Below, in pieces: positions 34,267 to 43,131 of a DNA stretch of 64,000 nucleotides. Each line of letters begins with the position of its first letter. Positions within the stretch are counted from its first letter, which is position 1. The stretch spans positions 132,411 through 196,410 of the forward strand of contig JAVKGX010000001.1 of assembly GCA_031432545.1 (NCBI GenBank), in the 5' to 3' direction. The notes below the pieces were generated by a model that saw only the letters and a list, made by a program, of their open reading frames with translations, did not search any database and was not told the origin of the DNA. The stretch comes from Armatimonadota bacterium (GTDB lineage: Bacteria > Sysuimicrobiota > Sysuimicrobiia > Sysuimicrobiales > Sysuimicrobiaceae). Both the position numbers and the translations under genes were made by a program.

Positions 34267-35046
34267 ATGAAGCTGTACTTGTACGTCGACGGCGACTCGG
34301 TGCTGCACCGGCTGGATCCCCGCCCGAAACTCCTTTCGGTGATCGCGGTGATCCTGCTGGCCGTCTCGGCCGAGCACCCGGCGCTGCCGGCCGCCTTGCA
34401 GGCGCTGGCCCTGCTCGGCATCGCGGTCGCCGGGGCCTGGTCGTCCCTGCGCCGCGTGCGGGCGCTGCTCGTCGTCATCACGGGCTTTTCGGTCCTCGTG
34501 TGGACGCTGCTGTCGCGCGGCGCAACCCCTCTGGTGGGCTTCGTGGCGCTGGAGTCGGTGCTGTTCGGGCTGTCGACGGGACTCAAGCTGTCGGCGACGA
34601 TCACCGCCAGCGTGGTTTGGCTGGCGACGACACGCAACGAGGAGATCGCGGCGGGATTGATCCGCATGGGCGTCCCGTACCGGATGGCGTTCGCGTTCTC
34701 CGCGGCGCTGCGCATGGTGCCGACGTTCGTGGGCGCCGGCGCGACGATCATCGAGGCGCAGAGGGCGCGCGGGCTGGACGTCGAACGGGGCGGGCCGGTG
34801 CGGCGGATGCGCAACTACCTGCCCATGATGGTGCCGGTGTTCGCCGCCGCGCTGCGGTCGGCCCACCAGATGGCGATGGCGCTGGAGGCCAAGGGGTTCG
34901 GCGCTCAGCCCAAGCGGACGTACCTGTTGCAGCTGCGCATGCACGGCGCAGACTGGCTGGCGGTGGGGCTGGCCGCGGCAGCGGCCGCCGCGTCGGTGTG
35001 GATCGCCGCTGGCGGGTATGGCCGCCTGCCCGGCCTGTACAGGTAA
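34267..35046 (+). CDS. ecfT: ECF transporter transmembrane protein EcfT
   Basis: EcfT couples the ATPases to the S protein. The 259-residue protein starts with VLHRLDPRPKLLSV, has about five membrane segments and two conserved coupling motifs (ARGLDV near 161 and AKGFGAQ near 210) that resemble the A-R-G and A-R-x-x-G motifs of EcfT. ATG 34267 is used; an upstream ATG-less frame could add 10 residues. It lies 13 bases after the ATPase gene and 57 bases before the S gene. Confidence 0.88.
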   Translation: MKLYLYVDGDSVLHRLDPRPKLLSVIAVILLAVSAEHPALPAALQALALLGIAVAGAWSSLRRVRALLVVITGFSVLVWTLLSRGATPLVGFVALESVLFGLSTGLKLSATITASVVWLATTRNEEIAAGLIRMGVPYRMAFAFSAALRMVPTFVGAGATIIEAQRARGLDVERGGPVRRMRNYLPMMVPVFAAALRSAHQMAMALEAKGFGAQPKRTYLLQLRMHGADWLAVGLAAAAAAASVWIAAGGYGRLPGLYR

Positions 35047-35103
35047 CCGACCGCCGGCGCCGTATTGGGGATGTCGATGCCGGTTTCGGAAGGGGGGAGG
35101 AGC

Positions 35104-35928
35104 GTGCGCGAACTGGTGACGATGTGGAAGAGCACCAGGATGATCGTCCTCGCGGTGCTCACGGCGGCCATCTACGCCGCGGTGCTAATTCCGTTCAAGG
35201 CGATCCCACTCGTTCCGGGGTTCACCGAGATCCGTGTGGCGCAGGTCGTTCCGCCCGTCGCCTCGCTTCTGTTCGGCCCAGCCGCCGCCTGGGGTAGCGC
35301 GTTTGGGAATCTGATCGCCGACTTCTTCGGCACCTTCGGTCTGGGCAGCCTGTTCGGCTTCGTCGGCAACTTTTTCCTCGGCGCCCTTCCCTACGTCCTG
35401 TGGGGACGCTTGGGCCCGCTGAGCGCGGGCGGGCCTCCCGCGATGCGCGACGGCCGCCAGGTGCTGGAGTTCGTCGTGCTGGTGGTGCTGTCGGCCCTCG
35501 CGTGCGCTGGGATCATCGCCTGGGGTCTGGAAGTGCTGGGGATTTTCCCATTCACGGTGCTGGGGACCATCATCGCGATCAACAACTCGTTGTTGCCGGC
35601 TGTCGTCGGGCCGTTCCTGCTGCGGCTGCTGTACGACCGCGTGCGGCGCATGGGGCTGCTGTGGACCGACATCATGGCTTCCGCGGACATCGGCGCCGGG
35701 CCGGCCGGGTTGGGGACCGCGTTGATGGTCATCGGCGCCGTCGGCGGATGGTTGGTCGGCATGGTTGTCGCAGCGGGCCTGGGAGGCGCGTTCGGCATGC
35801 CGGGGTTCGGACAGTTCGGCCGCGGTGGGGCGGCCAGCGTGGTCTGGGGTGTGACCCCGTTCATGGCGGCGCTCGCGCTGGCGCTGCTGACCTGCCGCCC
35901 CCGCCCGGAACTGTACGCGCGCAGCTGA
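35104..35928 (+). CDS. ECF transporter S component, substrate unknown
   Basis: The 274-residue protein is very hydrophobic, with about seven membrane segments. It fits an ECF substrate-specificity subunit because of its operon position after ecfA and ecfT and its size, a little larger than the usual 180-220. The segment LIADFFGTFGLGSLFGFVGNF (about 80-100) with small residues looks like the family's helix-packing motifs. GTG 35104 is chosen because a purine-rich GGGGGGAGGAG run ends just before it; TTG 35065 or ATG 35071 would add up to 13 residues. Confidence 0.72.
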   Translation: MRELVTMWKSTRMIVLAVLTAAIYAAVLIPFKAIPLVPGFTEIRVAQVVPPVASLLFGPAAAWGSAFGNLIADFFGTFGLGSLFGFVGNFFLGALPYVLWGRLGPLSAGGPPAMRDGRQVLEFVVLVVLSALACAGIIAWGLEVLGIFPFTVLGTIIAINNSLLPAVVGPFLLRLLYDRVRRMGLLWTDIMASADIGAGPAGLGTALMVIGAVGGWLVGMVVAAGLGGAFGMPGFGQFGRGGAASVVWGVTPFMAALALALLTCRPRPELYARS

Positions 35929-35958
35929 GATGCTGACGACCGCCGGTCGGTCCCGCGC

Positions 35959-36330
35959 TCAGGAGACGGCCGCGCGGACCCTGTCGAGGTCGTCGGCGCC
36001 GATGACGATACGGTTGGCTGTCGCCAGGTAGACGACGTCGACGTTCGCGCCGGCAGCGGCGATCTTGCGCGCGATCTGTCCCAGAGCGCCCGGCCGGTCC
36101 TCAGCCTCGAGCACCAGCACGTCGCGCTCCCCGCGCACCTCGATGCCCACGTCCTCCAGGGCGGCGCGGGCGGCGGCGGCATCATCGACCAGCACGTGGA
36201 GGATCCCCTTGCCCGCCGCTGTGAACCCGCATATGCCCTCGATGTTGATGCCGGCTCTGCCCAGCGTCTCGCCCAGGGCCGCGAGCGTGCCCGGCCGGTC
36301 TTCCAGCACGACGGTGAGGTCCTTCGCCAT
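35959..36330 (-). CDS. Tandem ACT-domain protein
   Basis: The 123-residue protein has two small ACT domains, which usually bind amino acids and regulate enzymes. Domain 1: TVVLEDRPGTLAALGETLGRAGINIEG (about 6-32). Domain 2: VLVLEAEDRPGALGQIARKIAAAGANVDV (about 72-100). Both have the strand-Pro-Gly-helix start and the following Asn-Ile or Asn-Val. The ATG has AGGAGGGAC just upstream. No catalytic domain is attached, and neighbours do not show which amino acid is sensed. Confidence 0.82.
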   Translation of the reverse strand: MAKDLTVVLEDRPGTLAALGETLGRAGINIEGICGFTAAGKGILHVLVDDAAAARAALEDVGIEVRGERDVLVLEAEDRPGALGQIARKIAAAGANVDVVYLATANRIVIGADDLDRVRAAVS

Positions 36331-36401
36331 CGCTGTCCCTCCTGGGTGTCATCTGGTGAAAGGCGTTTGACACGGTGGCTTCGACTCCTGGCGACGTGCT
36401 G

Positions 36402-36917
36402 TCAGCGCAGACGCCAGAACGCGCCCGCTGCCGCTCCGGCGACGAACAGCACGTAGGACGGACGCTGCACAAGCCCGAGCAGGAGGCTGTCCACGGGAAT
36501 CACCGATCCGGCCTGGCCCACGGCCAACACGTTGGGGGCGACCAGCGTAAGCCCGATCGCCACCGAGGCAGCGGCGGCGATCGCGACCGGAGAGCCTGTG
36601 CGCCCCCCTACGACGCGGCGGATGCCCTCGCCGGCGAGCGTGCCCACGGCGGGGCCAATGAGGATCAGCAAGAGCACATATCCGGACAGGATGGATAGCC
36701 CCACCGCCCCGGCCGCGGCACCGATCCCCGTACCGGTCAGCAGCACCACGGCGAGCAGGCGCGACCCGACCCTCAGGGTCTCCGGTACGGGGGCGATCCC
36801 ACACCGCCCGCACTTCATGCCCACCGGTGTCTGCACCAGACAGTCCGGGCAGATCGGGGTGCCGCAGGTGGCGCAGGTGAGCCCCGTCTCGACCGCAGGA
36901 TGCGTGGCGCACTTCAT
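36402..36917 (-). CDS. B-box-like zinc-finger membrane protein
   Basis: The 171-residue protein begins with a cytoplasmic B-box-like zinc binding set: C3, H6, C15, C18, C23, C26, with two more Cys at 36 and 39 (CGRCG). This is followed by four hydrophobic segments (about 52-75, 78-95, 111-130, 138-165). Proteins of this B-box plus membrane layout occur in many bacteria and are uncharacterised. The ATG at 36917 has a weak ribosome site. Its neighbour downstream is the ACT protein on the same strand. Confidence 0.75.
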   Translation of the reverse strand: MKCATHPAVETGLTCATCGTPICPDCLVQTPVGMKCGRCGIAPVPETLRVGSRLLAVVLLTGTGIGAAAGAVGLSILSGYVLLLILIGPAVGTLAGEGIRRVVGGRTGSPVAIAAAASVAIGLTLVAPNVLAVGQAGSVIPVDSLLLGLVQRPSYVLFVAGAAAGAFWRLR

Positions 36918-36991
36918 CGTTCACCGCCGGAGGATGCGAACGCAGGCGAGCGCACCTGCCCGCGGTGCGTCCGACGCCGCCGTTGTCTGCG

Positions 36992-37195
36992 TCAGTCGGG
37001 ATCGGCAGGTGACGCGGCCCCGCCGGTGGGCAGGATGGCGTGGATCTCCTGCGCGACATCGGGGCGGCCGCCGTCGCCCGTCGGGGTCTCGGTGCTCGTC
37101 CTGCGCGCGTGTTTGCGGGCCAGCTTGCGCTCCCGCTCCGCTTTCTTTTTCAGTTCGCGCTGCCGCTTGTTCGCGCTGTAGCGTGGCCGTGCCAT
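36992..37195 (-). CDS. Small basic protein (67 aa)
   Basis: The protein starts MARPRYSANKRQRELKKKAE and continues with more Lys and Arg to about residue 32, then turns acidic and Pro-rich. Lysine- and arginine-rich starts of this type are seen in small conserved proteins of Gram-positive-like bacteria and could bind nucleic acid, but I know no function. The region matches no longer gene on either strand. Weak ribosome site: GGGGG 6 bases upstream. Confidence 0.6.
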   Translation of the reverse strand: MARPRYSANKRQRELKKKAERERKLARKHARRTSTETPTGDGGRPDVAQEIHAILPTGGAASPADPD

Positions 37196-37336
37196 GCGAC
37201 CCCCGCAACCTCGAATTCACCGCCGCGCGGTGTGCTGTCATCGTCTCACAGGTCCGCGTGCGTGCGCCACCGCCGTGGGGTGCGTCGGACCGCTCGTTGC
37301 TCGTACGCGGTGAAAAGGAAAGGGGCGTCGGGGTGG

Positions 37337-37423
37337 CGGAGGGGGTGGGACTCGAACCCACAAGGCCCACGAGGGCCACCGGTTTTCGAGACCGGCCCCT
37401 TAGCCAGTTCGGTGCACCCCTCC
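37337..37423 (-). tRNA. tRNA-Ser (anticodon CGA)
   Basis: Minus strand: acceptor GGAGGGG pairs with CCCCTCC, discriminator G. The anticodon stem CCGGT/ACCGG encloses CTCGAAA, so the anticodon is CGA. A long variable arm (GGCCCTCGTGGGCC) confirms serine. About 87 nt, no encoded CCA. Confidence 0.93.
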
Positions 37424-37514
37424 GCAGACTCCAGTCTACCGTCACCGACCGTTCGTGAGAAGCACACGCACCCGCCCTTCCCGCTGTGCACTCGGTGTGG
37501 TGGGTTCGCAGGGC

Positions 37515-37961
37515 TTACCGAAGGTCGCGGAAGAACCGCCGCAACAGTTCGCCGGCCTCCTTCGCCAGCACACCGGTGGACACCTCGACGCGGTGATTGA
37601 GACGAGGGTCGTCGCAGATCCGGAACAGCGTGCGCACCCCGCCGCTGTTGGGGCTGTCGGCGCCGTAGACCAACCGCGTGATCCGGGCGAGCACGACGGC
37701 TCCGGCGCACATCGCGCACGGCTCCACCGTGACGTACAGGGCGCATCCTTCCAGCCGCCACGATCCCAACGCGCGCGCCGCCTGGCGGATGGCCAGGATC
37801 TCGGCGTGGGCGGTGGGGTCGCGCAGCGACTCACGCATGTCGTGACCCCGGGCGACGATGCGCCCTCGGTGGGCGATCACGCAGCCGATCGGCACCTCAC
37901 CGTACGCGGCCGCCCGCTCGGCCTCCGCGAGCGCCTCGCGCATCAGCGTTTCGTCGTTCAC
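37515..37961 (-). CDS. tadA: tRNA adenosine(34) deaminase TadA
   Basis: TadA converts A34 to inosine in tRNA-Arg(ACG); that tRNA is also encoded in this window (44184-44256). The 148-residue protein has the deaminase zinc motifs TAHAEILAI (His-Ala-Glu, about 54-62) and VEPCAMC (about 84-90), with GEVPIGCVI at the N-terminal end of the fold. The start GTG 37961 overlaps the stop of the UDG gene by GTGA; the open frame upstream is a shadow. It is next to a tRNA-Ser gene, as in Bacillus. Confidence 0.95.
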   Translation of the reverse strand: MNDETLMREALAEAERAAAYGEVPIGCVIAHRGRIVARGHDMRESLRDPTAHAEILAIRQAARALGSWRLEGCALYVTVEPCAMCAGAVVLARITRLVYGADSPNSGGVRTLFRICDDPRLNHRVEVSTGVLAKEAGELLRRFFRDLR

Positions 37962-38680
37962 GGCGCCGCCCCGACCATTCGCCGGGCCCTGGCGAAGATG
38001 CAGTCCAGCATCTTCTCCGTGAGCTTGCCGGTGTTGGTGTTCTGTCGGCTCGGGTGGTAGGTGCACAGGATCCGTGGCACCGGTCGTCCGCCCATCGCAC
38101 CTGGGAATCGGATCAGTGCGCCGTGCGCGAAGGCGGGCCGCGGGCGTGGGAGGGCAAGGCCCAGATGCGCCAACGCACGGAGGACCGCGTCGAACGCAAC
38201 CCTCCCGAGCGGGACGATCACCCGTACGTCTGGCAAGAGCCGCAACTCCCGCACCAGGTAGGGAAGGCAGTTGGCGAGTTCTGCAGACGACGGCCGATTG
38301 CCGGGCGGCGCGCACCGGACGGCCGCGGTCAGGTAGGCGTCCACCAACCGCAGCCCGTCGCCCCGGTGCGTGCTGGTGGGCTGGTTGGCGAACCCGGCGC
38401 GGTGCAATGCTCGGATCAACCAGACCGACGCGCCATTGGGGAGATCGCCGGTGAACATCCGGCCGGTGCGGTTGGCTCCGTGTGCGGCGGGCGCCAGCCC
38501 GACGACCAGCAGCCGCGCGCGGGGGTCGCCGAAGCCCGGGACGGGCTTGCCCCAGTAGTGCCAGGCCGCATACTCCGGTTTCTTCTCCCGGGCCACGCGC
38601 TCACGGTATTCGACCAGTCGCGGACAGCGCCGGCATGCGACCACGTCCCGTTTCACCCCTCGCAGCGTATCGCGGGCCAT
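37958..38680 (-). CDS. Family 5 uracil-DNA glycosylase (UdgB type)
   Basis: This enzyme removes uracil from DNA to start base-excision repair. The 240-residue protein has C16 and C19 (CRRC) and later Cys in AAVRCAPP and ELANCLPYL, giving the four ligands expected for the Fe-S cluster. The uracil-binding motif 1 is GLAPAAHGANRTG (about 60-72) followed by MFTGDLPNGAS, and motif 2 is TYHPSRQNTNTGKLT (about 209-223). These are the family 5 signatures; the acidic residue of other UDG families is absent, as expected. It overlaps tadA by 4 bases. Confidence 0.9.
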   Translation of the reverse strand: MARDTLRGVKRDVVACRRCPRLVEYRERVAREKKPEYAAWHYWGKPVPGFGDPRARLLVVGLAPAAHGANRTGRMFTGDLPNGASVWLIRALHRAGFANQPTSTHRGDGLRLVDAYLTAAVRCAPPGNRPSSAELANCLPYLVRELRLLPDVRVIVPLGRVAFDAVLRALAHLGLALPRPRPAFAHGALIRFPGAMGGRPVPRILCTYHPSRQNTNTGKLTEKMLDCIFARARRMVGAAP

Positions 38681-38833
38681 GTCCGAGATCTCTGATGCGG
38701 CACCCGCGCAAGCCCGCAGATGCCAACAGACCCTATGCTAGCAGCGCAGCCGCCGGCGGCAACCGCAGTGCCCGCGGGCGCGGAGGAAGCCGCCGGTCCG
38801 GCCGCCAACAGAATCCGGTGGAGGTGGATCGGG

Positions 38834-40789
38834 ATGGAAACCTCGGTGCTGGGTGGGGCGGTCGTCTGGCGTCCCAGCGAAGCCTACGTCGAGCGCAGCC
38901 GGCTTCGGCGCTTCATGCGGGAGCACGGAATCGCCGACTACGACGACCTGTACCGCCGATCGATCGAAGACATGGAGTGGTTCTGGAACGCGGCGTTGGC
39001 GGAGATGAAGGTCGAGTGGTACCGACCGTACGGGCAGGTCTGCGACGCGTCCCGGGGCGTCGAGTGGGCGCGGTGGTTCGTCGGCGGCAAGACCAACCTG
39101 GCACACAATTGCCTGGACAAACATCGGCGTGCCGCGACGGCCGACAAGCCGGCGATCCACTGGGAAGGTGAAGACGGGTCGACGCGTACGCTGACCTATC
39201 GCCAGCTGCACGCAGAAGTGTGCCGGGCAGCGGCGGCCTTGCGCAGCCTGGGCGTCGAGCGGGGCGATCGTGTGGCACTGTTTTTGCCGATGATCCCCGA
39301 GGTCGCCGTCGCGCTGCTGGCGTGCGCCAAGATCGGCGCCATCCTGACGCCCGTCTTCTCCGGCTTCGCAGCGGACGCAGTGGCCTCGCGCGTGCGCGAC
39401 TGCGAGGCGAAGGTGATCGTGACCGCGGACGGCTTCCACCGGCGCGGGCAGGTCGTGCCGATGCTGCGGACTGCGGACGCCGCGGCCCAGGCGTGTCCGA
39501 GCGTACAGCACATGCTCGTGGTGCAGCGCGTCGGCACTTATGAGGGATGGCAGCCCCGCCGCGATGTCTGGTGGCACGAGGCGACCGCGGATGCCCCAGA
39601 CGAGGTGCCCACCGAGGTGATGGACGCCGAGGATCCCTTCATGATCATCTACACGTCCGGGACCACCGGCCGTCCCAAGGGCACGGTGCACGTGCACGCC
39701 GGCTTTCCGATCAAGGCAGCCCAAGACATGGCCTTCCACTTCGACGTGCAGGAAGGCGACGTGATGTTCTGGCTGACCGACATGGGTTGGATGATGGGGC
39801 CGTGGGAGGTGCTGGGCGTCCTCGCGCTGGGCGCGACGATGGTCCTGTACGAGGGCGTGCCGGATCACCCGCATCCGGGCCGTCTGTGGGAACTCGCAGC
39901 GCGCTACGGCGTCACGGTGCTGGGGATCGCCCCGACCGCGGTGCGGGCGCTGATGAAATACGGAGACCGCCTCCCGCAGCAGCACGACCTGAGCTCGCTG
40001 CGGGTGCTGGGCTCCACAGGGGAGCCGTGGAACCCCGAGCCCTACCTATGGTACTTCCACAATGTCGGCGGGCGCCGGTGTCCGATCATCAACTACTCGG
40101 GAGGAACCGAAATCTCCGGCGGCATCGTGTGCGGCACCGTGCTGCACCCATGCAAGCCCTGTTCGTTCGCGGGGCCGTGCCTGGGAATCGCCGCGGACAT
40201 CTACGACACCGACGGTCGTCCCGTTCGGCCGGGAGAAGTCGGTGAGCTGGTCATCACCCGACCGTGGCCGGGGATGACGCGCGGCTTCTGGCGCGATCCG
40301 GGGCGTTACCTAGAGACGTACTGGTCGCGGTGGCCGGGGGTGTGGGTTCACGGCGACTGGGCCGCGCGGGACGCCGAGGGCTTCTGGTACATCCTGGGAC
40401 GGTCGGACGACACGATCAAGATCGCAGGCAAGCGAGTGGGCCCGGCGGAAGTGGAGTCGGCGCTGACGGCCCATCCCGCGGTGGTGGAGGCCGCGACGAT
40501 CGGTGTGCCCCACGAGGTGAAGGGGGAGGCGTTGGTCTGCTTCGTCGTGCTGTGTCCGGGCTACGCGCCCTCCGAGGTCCTCCGCGAGGAACTACGCGTT
40601 CTCGTCGCGGACAAGCTGGGCAAGGCGCTGCGACCCGAGGAGGTGAAGTTCGTGGCCGACCTTCCGAAGACGCGCAACGCCAAGGTGATGCGCCGCGTCC
40701 TCCGCGCCGCCTACATAGGACAGGACCCGGGCGACGTGTCCAGCCTGGAGAACCCGAAGGCCCTAGAGGAGATCGCGCGGGCGCGCTAG
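38834..40789 (+). CDS. Acetyl-CoA synthetase-like acyl-CoA ligase
   Basis: This adenylate-forming enzyme activates a short carboxylic acid to its CoA ester. The 651-residue length is that of acetyl-CoA synthetase. Landmarks are IIYTSGTTGRPKGTVHVHAG (P-loop, about 273-292), GWMMGPWEVLG, YSGGTEISGG, the hinge-region GRSDDTIKIAGKRVGPAEVE and the catalytic Lys in KTRNAKVMRR near the C-terminus. ATG 38834 is preferred: GGAGGT lies 8 bases upstream and family alignments begin here. The ATG at 38720 would add 38 low-complexity residues. Substrate (acetate, propionate or other) is not decided. Its stop shares the CTAG with the converging gene. Confidence 0.87.
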   Translation: METSVLGGAVVWRPSEAYVERSRLRRFMREHGIADYDDLYRRSIEDMEWFWNAALAEMKVEWYRPYGQVCDASRGVEWARWFVGGKTNLAHNCLDKHRRAATADKPAIHWEGEDGSTRTLTYRQLHAEVCRAAAALRSLGVERGDRVALFLPMIPEVAVALLACAKIGAILTPVFSGFAADAVASRVRDCEAKVIVTADGFHRRGQVVPMLRTADAAAQACPSVQHMLVVQRVGTYEGWQPRRDVWWHEATADAPDEVPTEVMDAEDPFMIIYTSGTTGRPKGTVHVHAGFPIKAAQDMAFHFDVQEGDVMFWLTDMGWMMGPWEVLGVLALGATMVLYEGVPDHPHPGRLWELAARYGVTVLGIAPTAVRALMKYGDRLPQQHDLSSLRVLGSTGEPWNPEPYLWYFHNVGGRRCPIINYSGGTEISGGIVCGTVLHPCKPCSFAGPCLGIAADIYDTDGRPVRPGEVGELVITRPWPGMTRGFWRDPGRYLETYWSRWPGVWVHGDWAARDAEGFWYILGRSDDTIKIAGKRVGPAEVESALTAHPAVVEAATIGVPHEVKGEALVCFVVLCPGYAPSEVLREELRVLVADKLGKALRPEEVKFVADLPKTRNAKVMRRVLRAAYIGQDPGDVSSLENPKALEEIARAR

Positions 40790-41763
40790 TACGCCCCGGG
40801 GGGCCCGGCGACGATCGGATCGGCGGCGCTCATGCGGTGCTCTGCGACCGCGAGGGGGTCTGTGTCGACGTCGCCGCGGACGGCCCATCCGATGCGCAGG
40901 CGCAGGTAGAGGTCGGGCTGTTCGGGCAACCGCAGTTGGGCCGTGGCCGCCCGAAGCCGCGTCACGACCTCCTCGGCCCGTGTGCTGCCCGCGCCCGGCA
41001 ACAGGACGGCGAACTGTCCCCCGCGCAGCCTGCCGATGTGGTCGGTCCTCCGCACCTGGGCCCGCAGCATCCGCGCGACCTCGCGCAGCACCAAATCGCC
41101 CACGTGGCGACCGAACGCGGCGTTGATCGTGGCCAGATTCTCCACCCCCAACCGGATCACCGACAGGTCCTCACCCGTATGGGGCGAGCGGGCCATCGCG
41201 GCGGCGTAGGCGGCGGAGAACGCCTGCTCGCTGTCGGCACCGGTCAGGAAGTCGCGTGCGGCCGCCGTGTATCCTTCCCGCAACGTGCCGGTCAGGCGCG
41301 CCCGATCCATCGTGTGGCGCAGAACGAATGACGATGTCTGTGGGGTGTCGTCGATGTAGAAGAAGTCGTCCGCTCCGGCGGCGAGCGCATTCCCAATCAC
41401 CTGCCGATCGGCACGCACCCCCGCCACCACGATGGGGACTTGACGATAGGCGTGGATGTCTTGCACCAGCTCGATGGGATCGGCACTGGGGGTCCGTAGG
41501 TCGAGGAGGATCAGGTCGTAGTGTTCGACCCTCAGCAGTTCCATCGCCTCGGCGGCGTCGGGTGCCACGGACGTCGCCCACCCTGGTTCCGTATAGGTGG
41601 GCACCCACCGCCGCGGTTGGGGGTCATGCGTGATCAGCAGCGCGTGCCAGGTCTGCTCACCTCCGGTGCTGCCCCACGCCGCGGCTTCTGGGAATGCGAG
41701 CGCTTCTCGGATCCGCCGCACCACTTCGGCGAGCTTGTCGCGCCACCGCTTCGAGGCTCCCAT
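40786..41763 (-). CDS. Receiver-like and degenerate GGDEF protein
   Basis: The 325-residue protein has an N-terminal receiver-like region (about 35-150, with a phosphorylatable-looking Asp in DLILLDLRTPSADP) followed by a GGDEF-type domain (about 165-310). In the active-site position it has RGGQF (about 247-251) instead of GGDEF: the second acidic residue is Gln and the first is Gly, so cyclase activity is not expected. The I-site RRTD with the right five-residue spacing is kept, so the domain may bind c-di-GMP. It follows the SPOR gene by 43 bases on the same strand. Confidence 0.8.
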   Translation of the reverse strand: MGASKRWRDKLAEVVRRIREALAFPEAAAWGSTGGEQTWHALLITHDPQPRRWVPTYTEPGWATSVAPDAAEAMELLRVEHYDLILLDLRTPSADPIELVQDIHAYRQVPIVVAGVRADRQVIGNALAAGADDFFYIDDTPQTSSFVLRHTMDRARLTGTLREGYTAAARDFLTGADSEQAFSAAYAAAMARSPHTGEDLSVIRLGVENLATINAAFGRHVGDLVLREVARMLRAQVRRTDHIGRLRGGQFAVLLPGAGSTRAEEVVTRLRAATAQLRLPEQPDLYLRLRIGWAVRGDVDTDPLAVAEHRMSAADPIVAGPPGAY

Positions 41764-41806
41764 GCGGGCATTTTCCCCTGTGCTCGGTCTGGGATGAGCG
41801 TTATCG

Positions 41807-42544
41807 TCAGGGTCTTCGGCTGATCGTCGGAGCAAACCCACTGGCCTGGAGCGTGCGGGCGATCGCCAGCGCCACGGCCTCCCGGGCCGGGCCGACCACC
41901 ACCGTATACACGGGGACGCGGTTGGGCTGGACGACCGCCGGGTAGCCGCGCGCCCGCACCTGGCGCGCCCGTGTTTCGGCAGCGGACGGGCTATCGAATA
42001 CGCCCAGGTCCAGGCGGTACGAGCCGTCGCCGTCCGAGACGACGCTGGCTTCGATCCCGACAGCTGCCAGGGTGCGCCGCCGTTCTTCGGCCGCGCTGCG
42101 CAGGCGCAGCGGCGTCGCGACCACGCGAAATCCCGCCTGCCGGTCCGACGTCAGGATGCGTCCGACGACCGCGTAGGACTGCGACAGCCGCGCCACCAGC
42201 GCCTCGACTTCGCGCAGGTCCTCGGTGGGGCCGAACCGGATCCAGTATTGGACGGGTCGCGCCGCCGCGGTGGGTGCAGCCGTGGGCGTCCGGCGTGCAG
42301 GCCGCGATGTCGCAAGGGATCGGGGCGCAGGGGCGGAAGCCAGGACGGGCTGGTTCGTGGCGGCGATCTCCGGCAGGAGGGTGGGCGGAGCGAGCGGCGT
42401 GGGGGCGGCCCGGTTGGTGGGACCCGCCCCTCGCAAGGTGCCCCAAATCGCCACCAACAAGATCGCCGCGGCTAGGCTCCACAGCGCGACGCCGAGGCGG
42501 CGGCTCGCCCGATGCGGTTCTTGAGGCTCAGTGGCGTCCGCCAA
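41807..42544 (-). CDS. SPOR-domain membrane protein
   Basis: SPOR domains bind peptidoglycan stripped of peptide side chains and mark division sites. The 245-residue protein has a cytoplasmic start, one membrane helix (about 20-40), a Pro/Thr/Ala-rich linker (about 42-100) and two SPOR-like repeats (about 99-170 and 175-244), with motifs such as YWIRFGPTEDLREVEALVARL and YRLDLGVFDSPSAAETRARQV. TTG 42544 is chosen: GGGAGGGGG precedes it by 6-7 bases. It probably forms an operon with the receiver-GGDEF gene. Confidence 0.78.
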   Translation of the reverse strand: MADATEPQEPHRASRRLGVALWSLAAAILLVAIWGTLRGAGPTNRAAPTPLAPPTLLPEIAATNQPVLASAPAPRSLATSRPARRTPTAAPTAAARPVQYWIRFGPTEDLREVEALVARLSQSYAVVGRILTSDRQAGFRVVATPLRLRSAAEERRRTLAAVGIEASVVSDGDGSYRLDLGVFDSPSAAETRARQVRARGYPAVVQPNRVPVYTVVVGPAREAVALAIARTLQASGFAPTISRRP

Positions 42545-42672
42545 GGGGTGCCCCCTCCCGAGCTGGCCAAACGTGCAGCTGACGTAGAGTCTTGTTGACT
42601 GTTTCCTGCAGAAATCCTTCGGAAGGGTTATGCCCAACCTGTGGACGTCCTAGACTGTACTGTTTCAGTTTA

Positions 42673-42754
42673 GTGTTGACAGCAAAGGAGGGTCATGTGA
42701 CGTATCCTGCCCGTTGGACAGCCCCCGTGCGTGGGGAGATGGGAGTAACCGCCT
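42673..42754 (+). mobile_element. Possible left end of an IS481-like insertion sequence
   Basis: The stretch starting at TGTTGACAGCAAAGGAGGG (42673) precedes the transposase remnant, begins with TGT as IS481-family ends do, and contains a TTGACA hexamer. No matching inverted copy was found to the right, so the right end is missing. Confidence 0.4.
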
Positions 42755-43130
42755 ATGACCCTTGAGGCCAGTGTACATGCCTTCCGCCTGCGGGTGATAG
42801 CCCGGGCGCAGGCCCTGGGCAACGTCAGCCAGGCCTGCCGGGAGTTTGGGATCTCCCGGACGCTGTTCTACCGCTGGCGACGGCGGTACCTGGCCTATGG
42901 GCCCGACGGGGTCTACCCCCGACGATGGGGTCCCAGGCGCGGCCGGCCCTCGGGGCTCAGTGCCCAAGACGAACGAGCGATTCTGGCCCTGGCGCTGGCA
43001 CAGCCTACCTGTGGGCCGGCCCGGCTGGCTGTGCAGTTGGCCCGCCCCGAACACGGCGCCTGGCACCTGGCCCCGGCCACGGGGACACCCCACGGCTGCG
43101 GCGACGCCCGGGGATCCGTGTTCGCGGAAC
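42755..43130 (+). pseudogene. IS481-like transposase remnant
   Basis: The N-terminal 100 residues have the IS481-type double helix-turn-helix: SQACREFGISRTLFYRWRRR (about 24-43), then YGPDGVYPRRWGPRRGRP and an ILALALAQPTCGPARLAVQL linker. After WHLAPAT (about residue 108) the reading frame breaks. In the next frame the translation continues as a plausible PRLRRRPGIR, then stops making sense. The DDE catalytic core is absent. An intact transposase of this family would be about 300 residues or more. Confidence 0.78.
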
Positions 43131-43131
43131 G

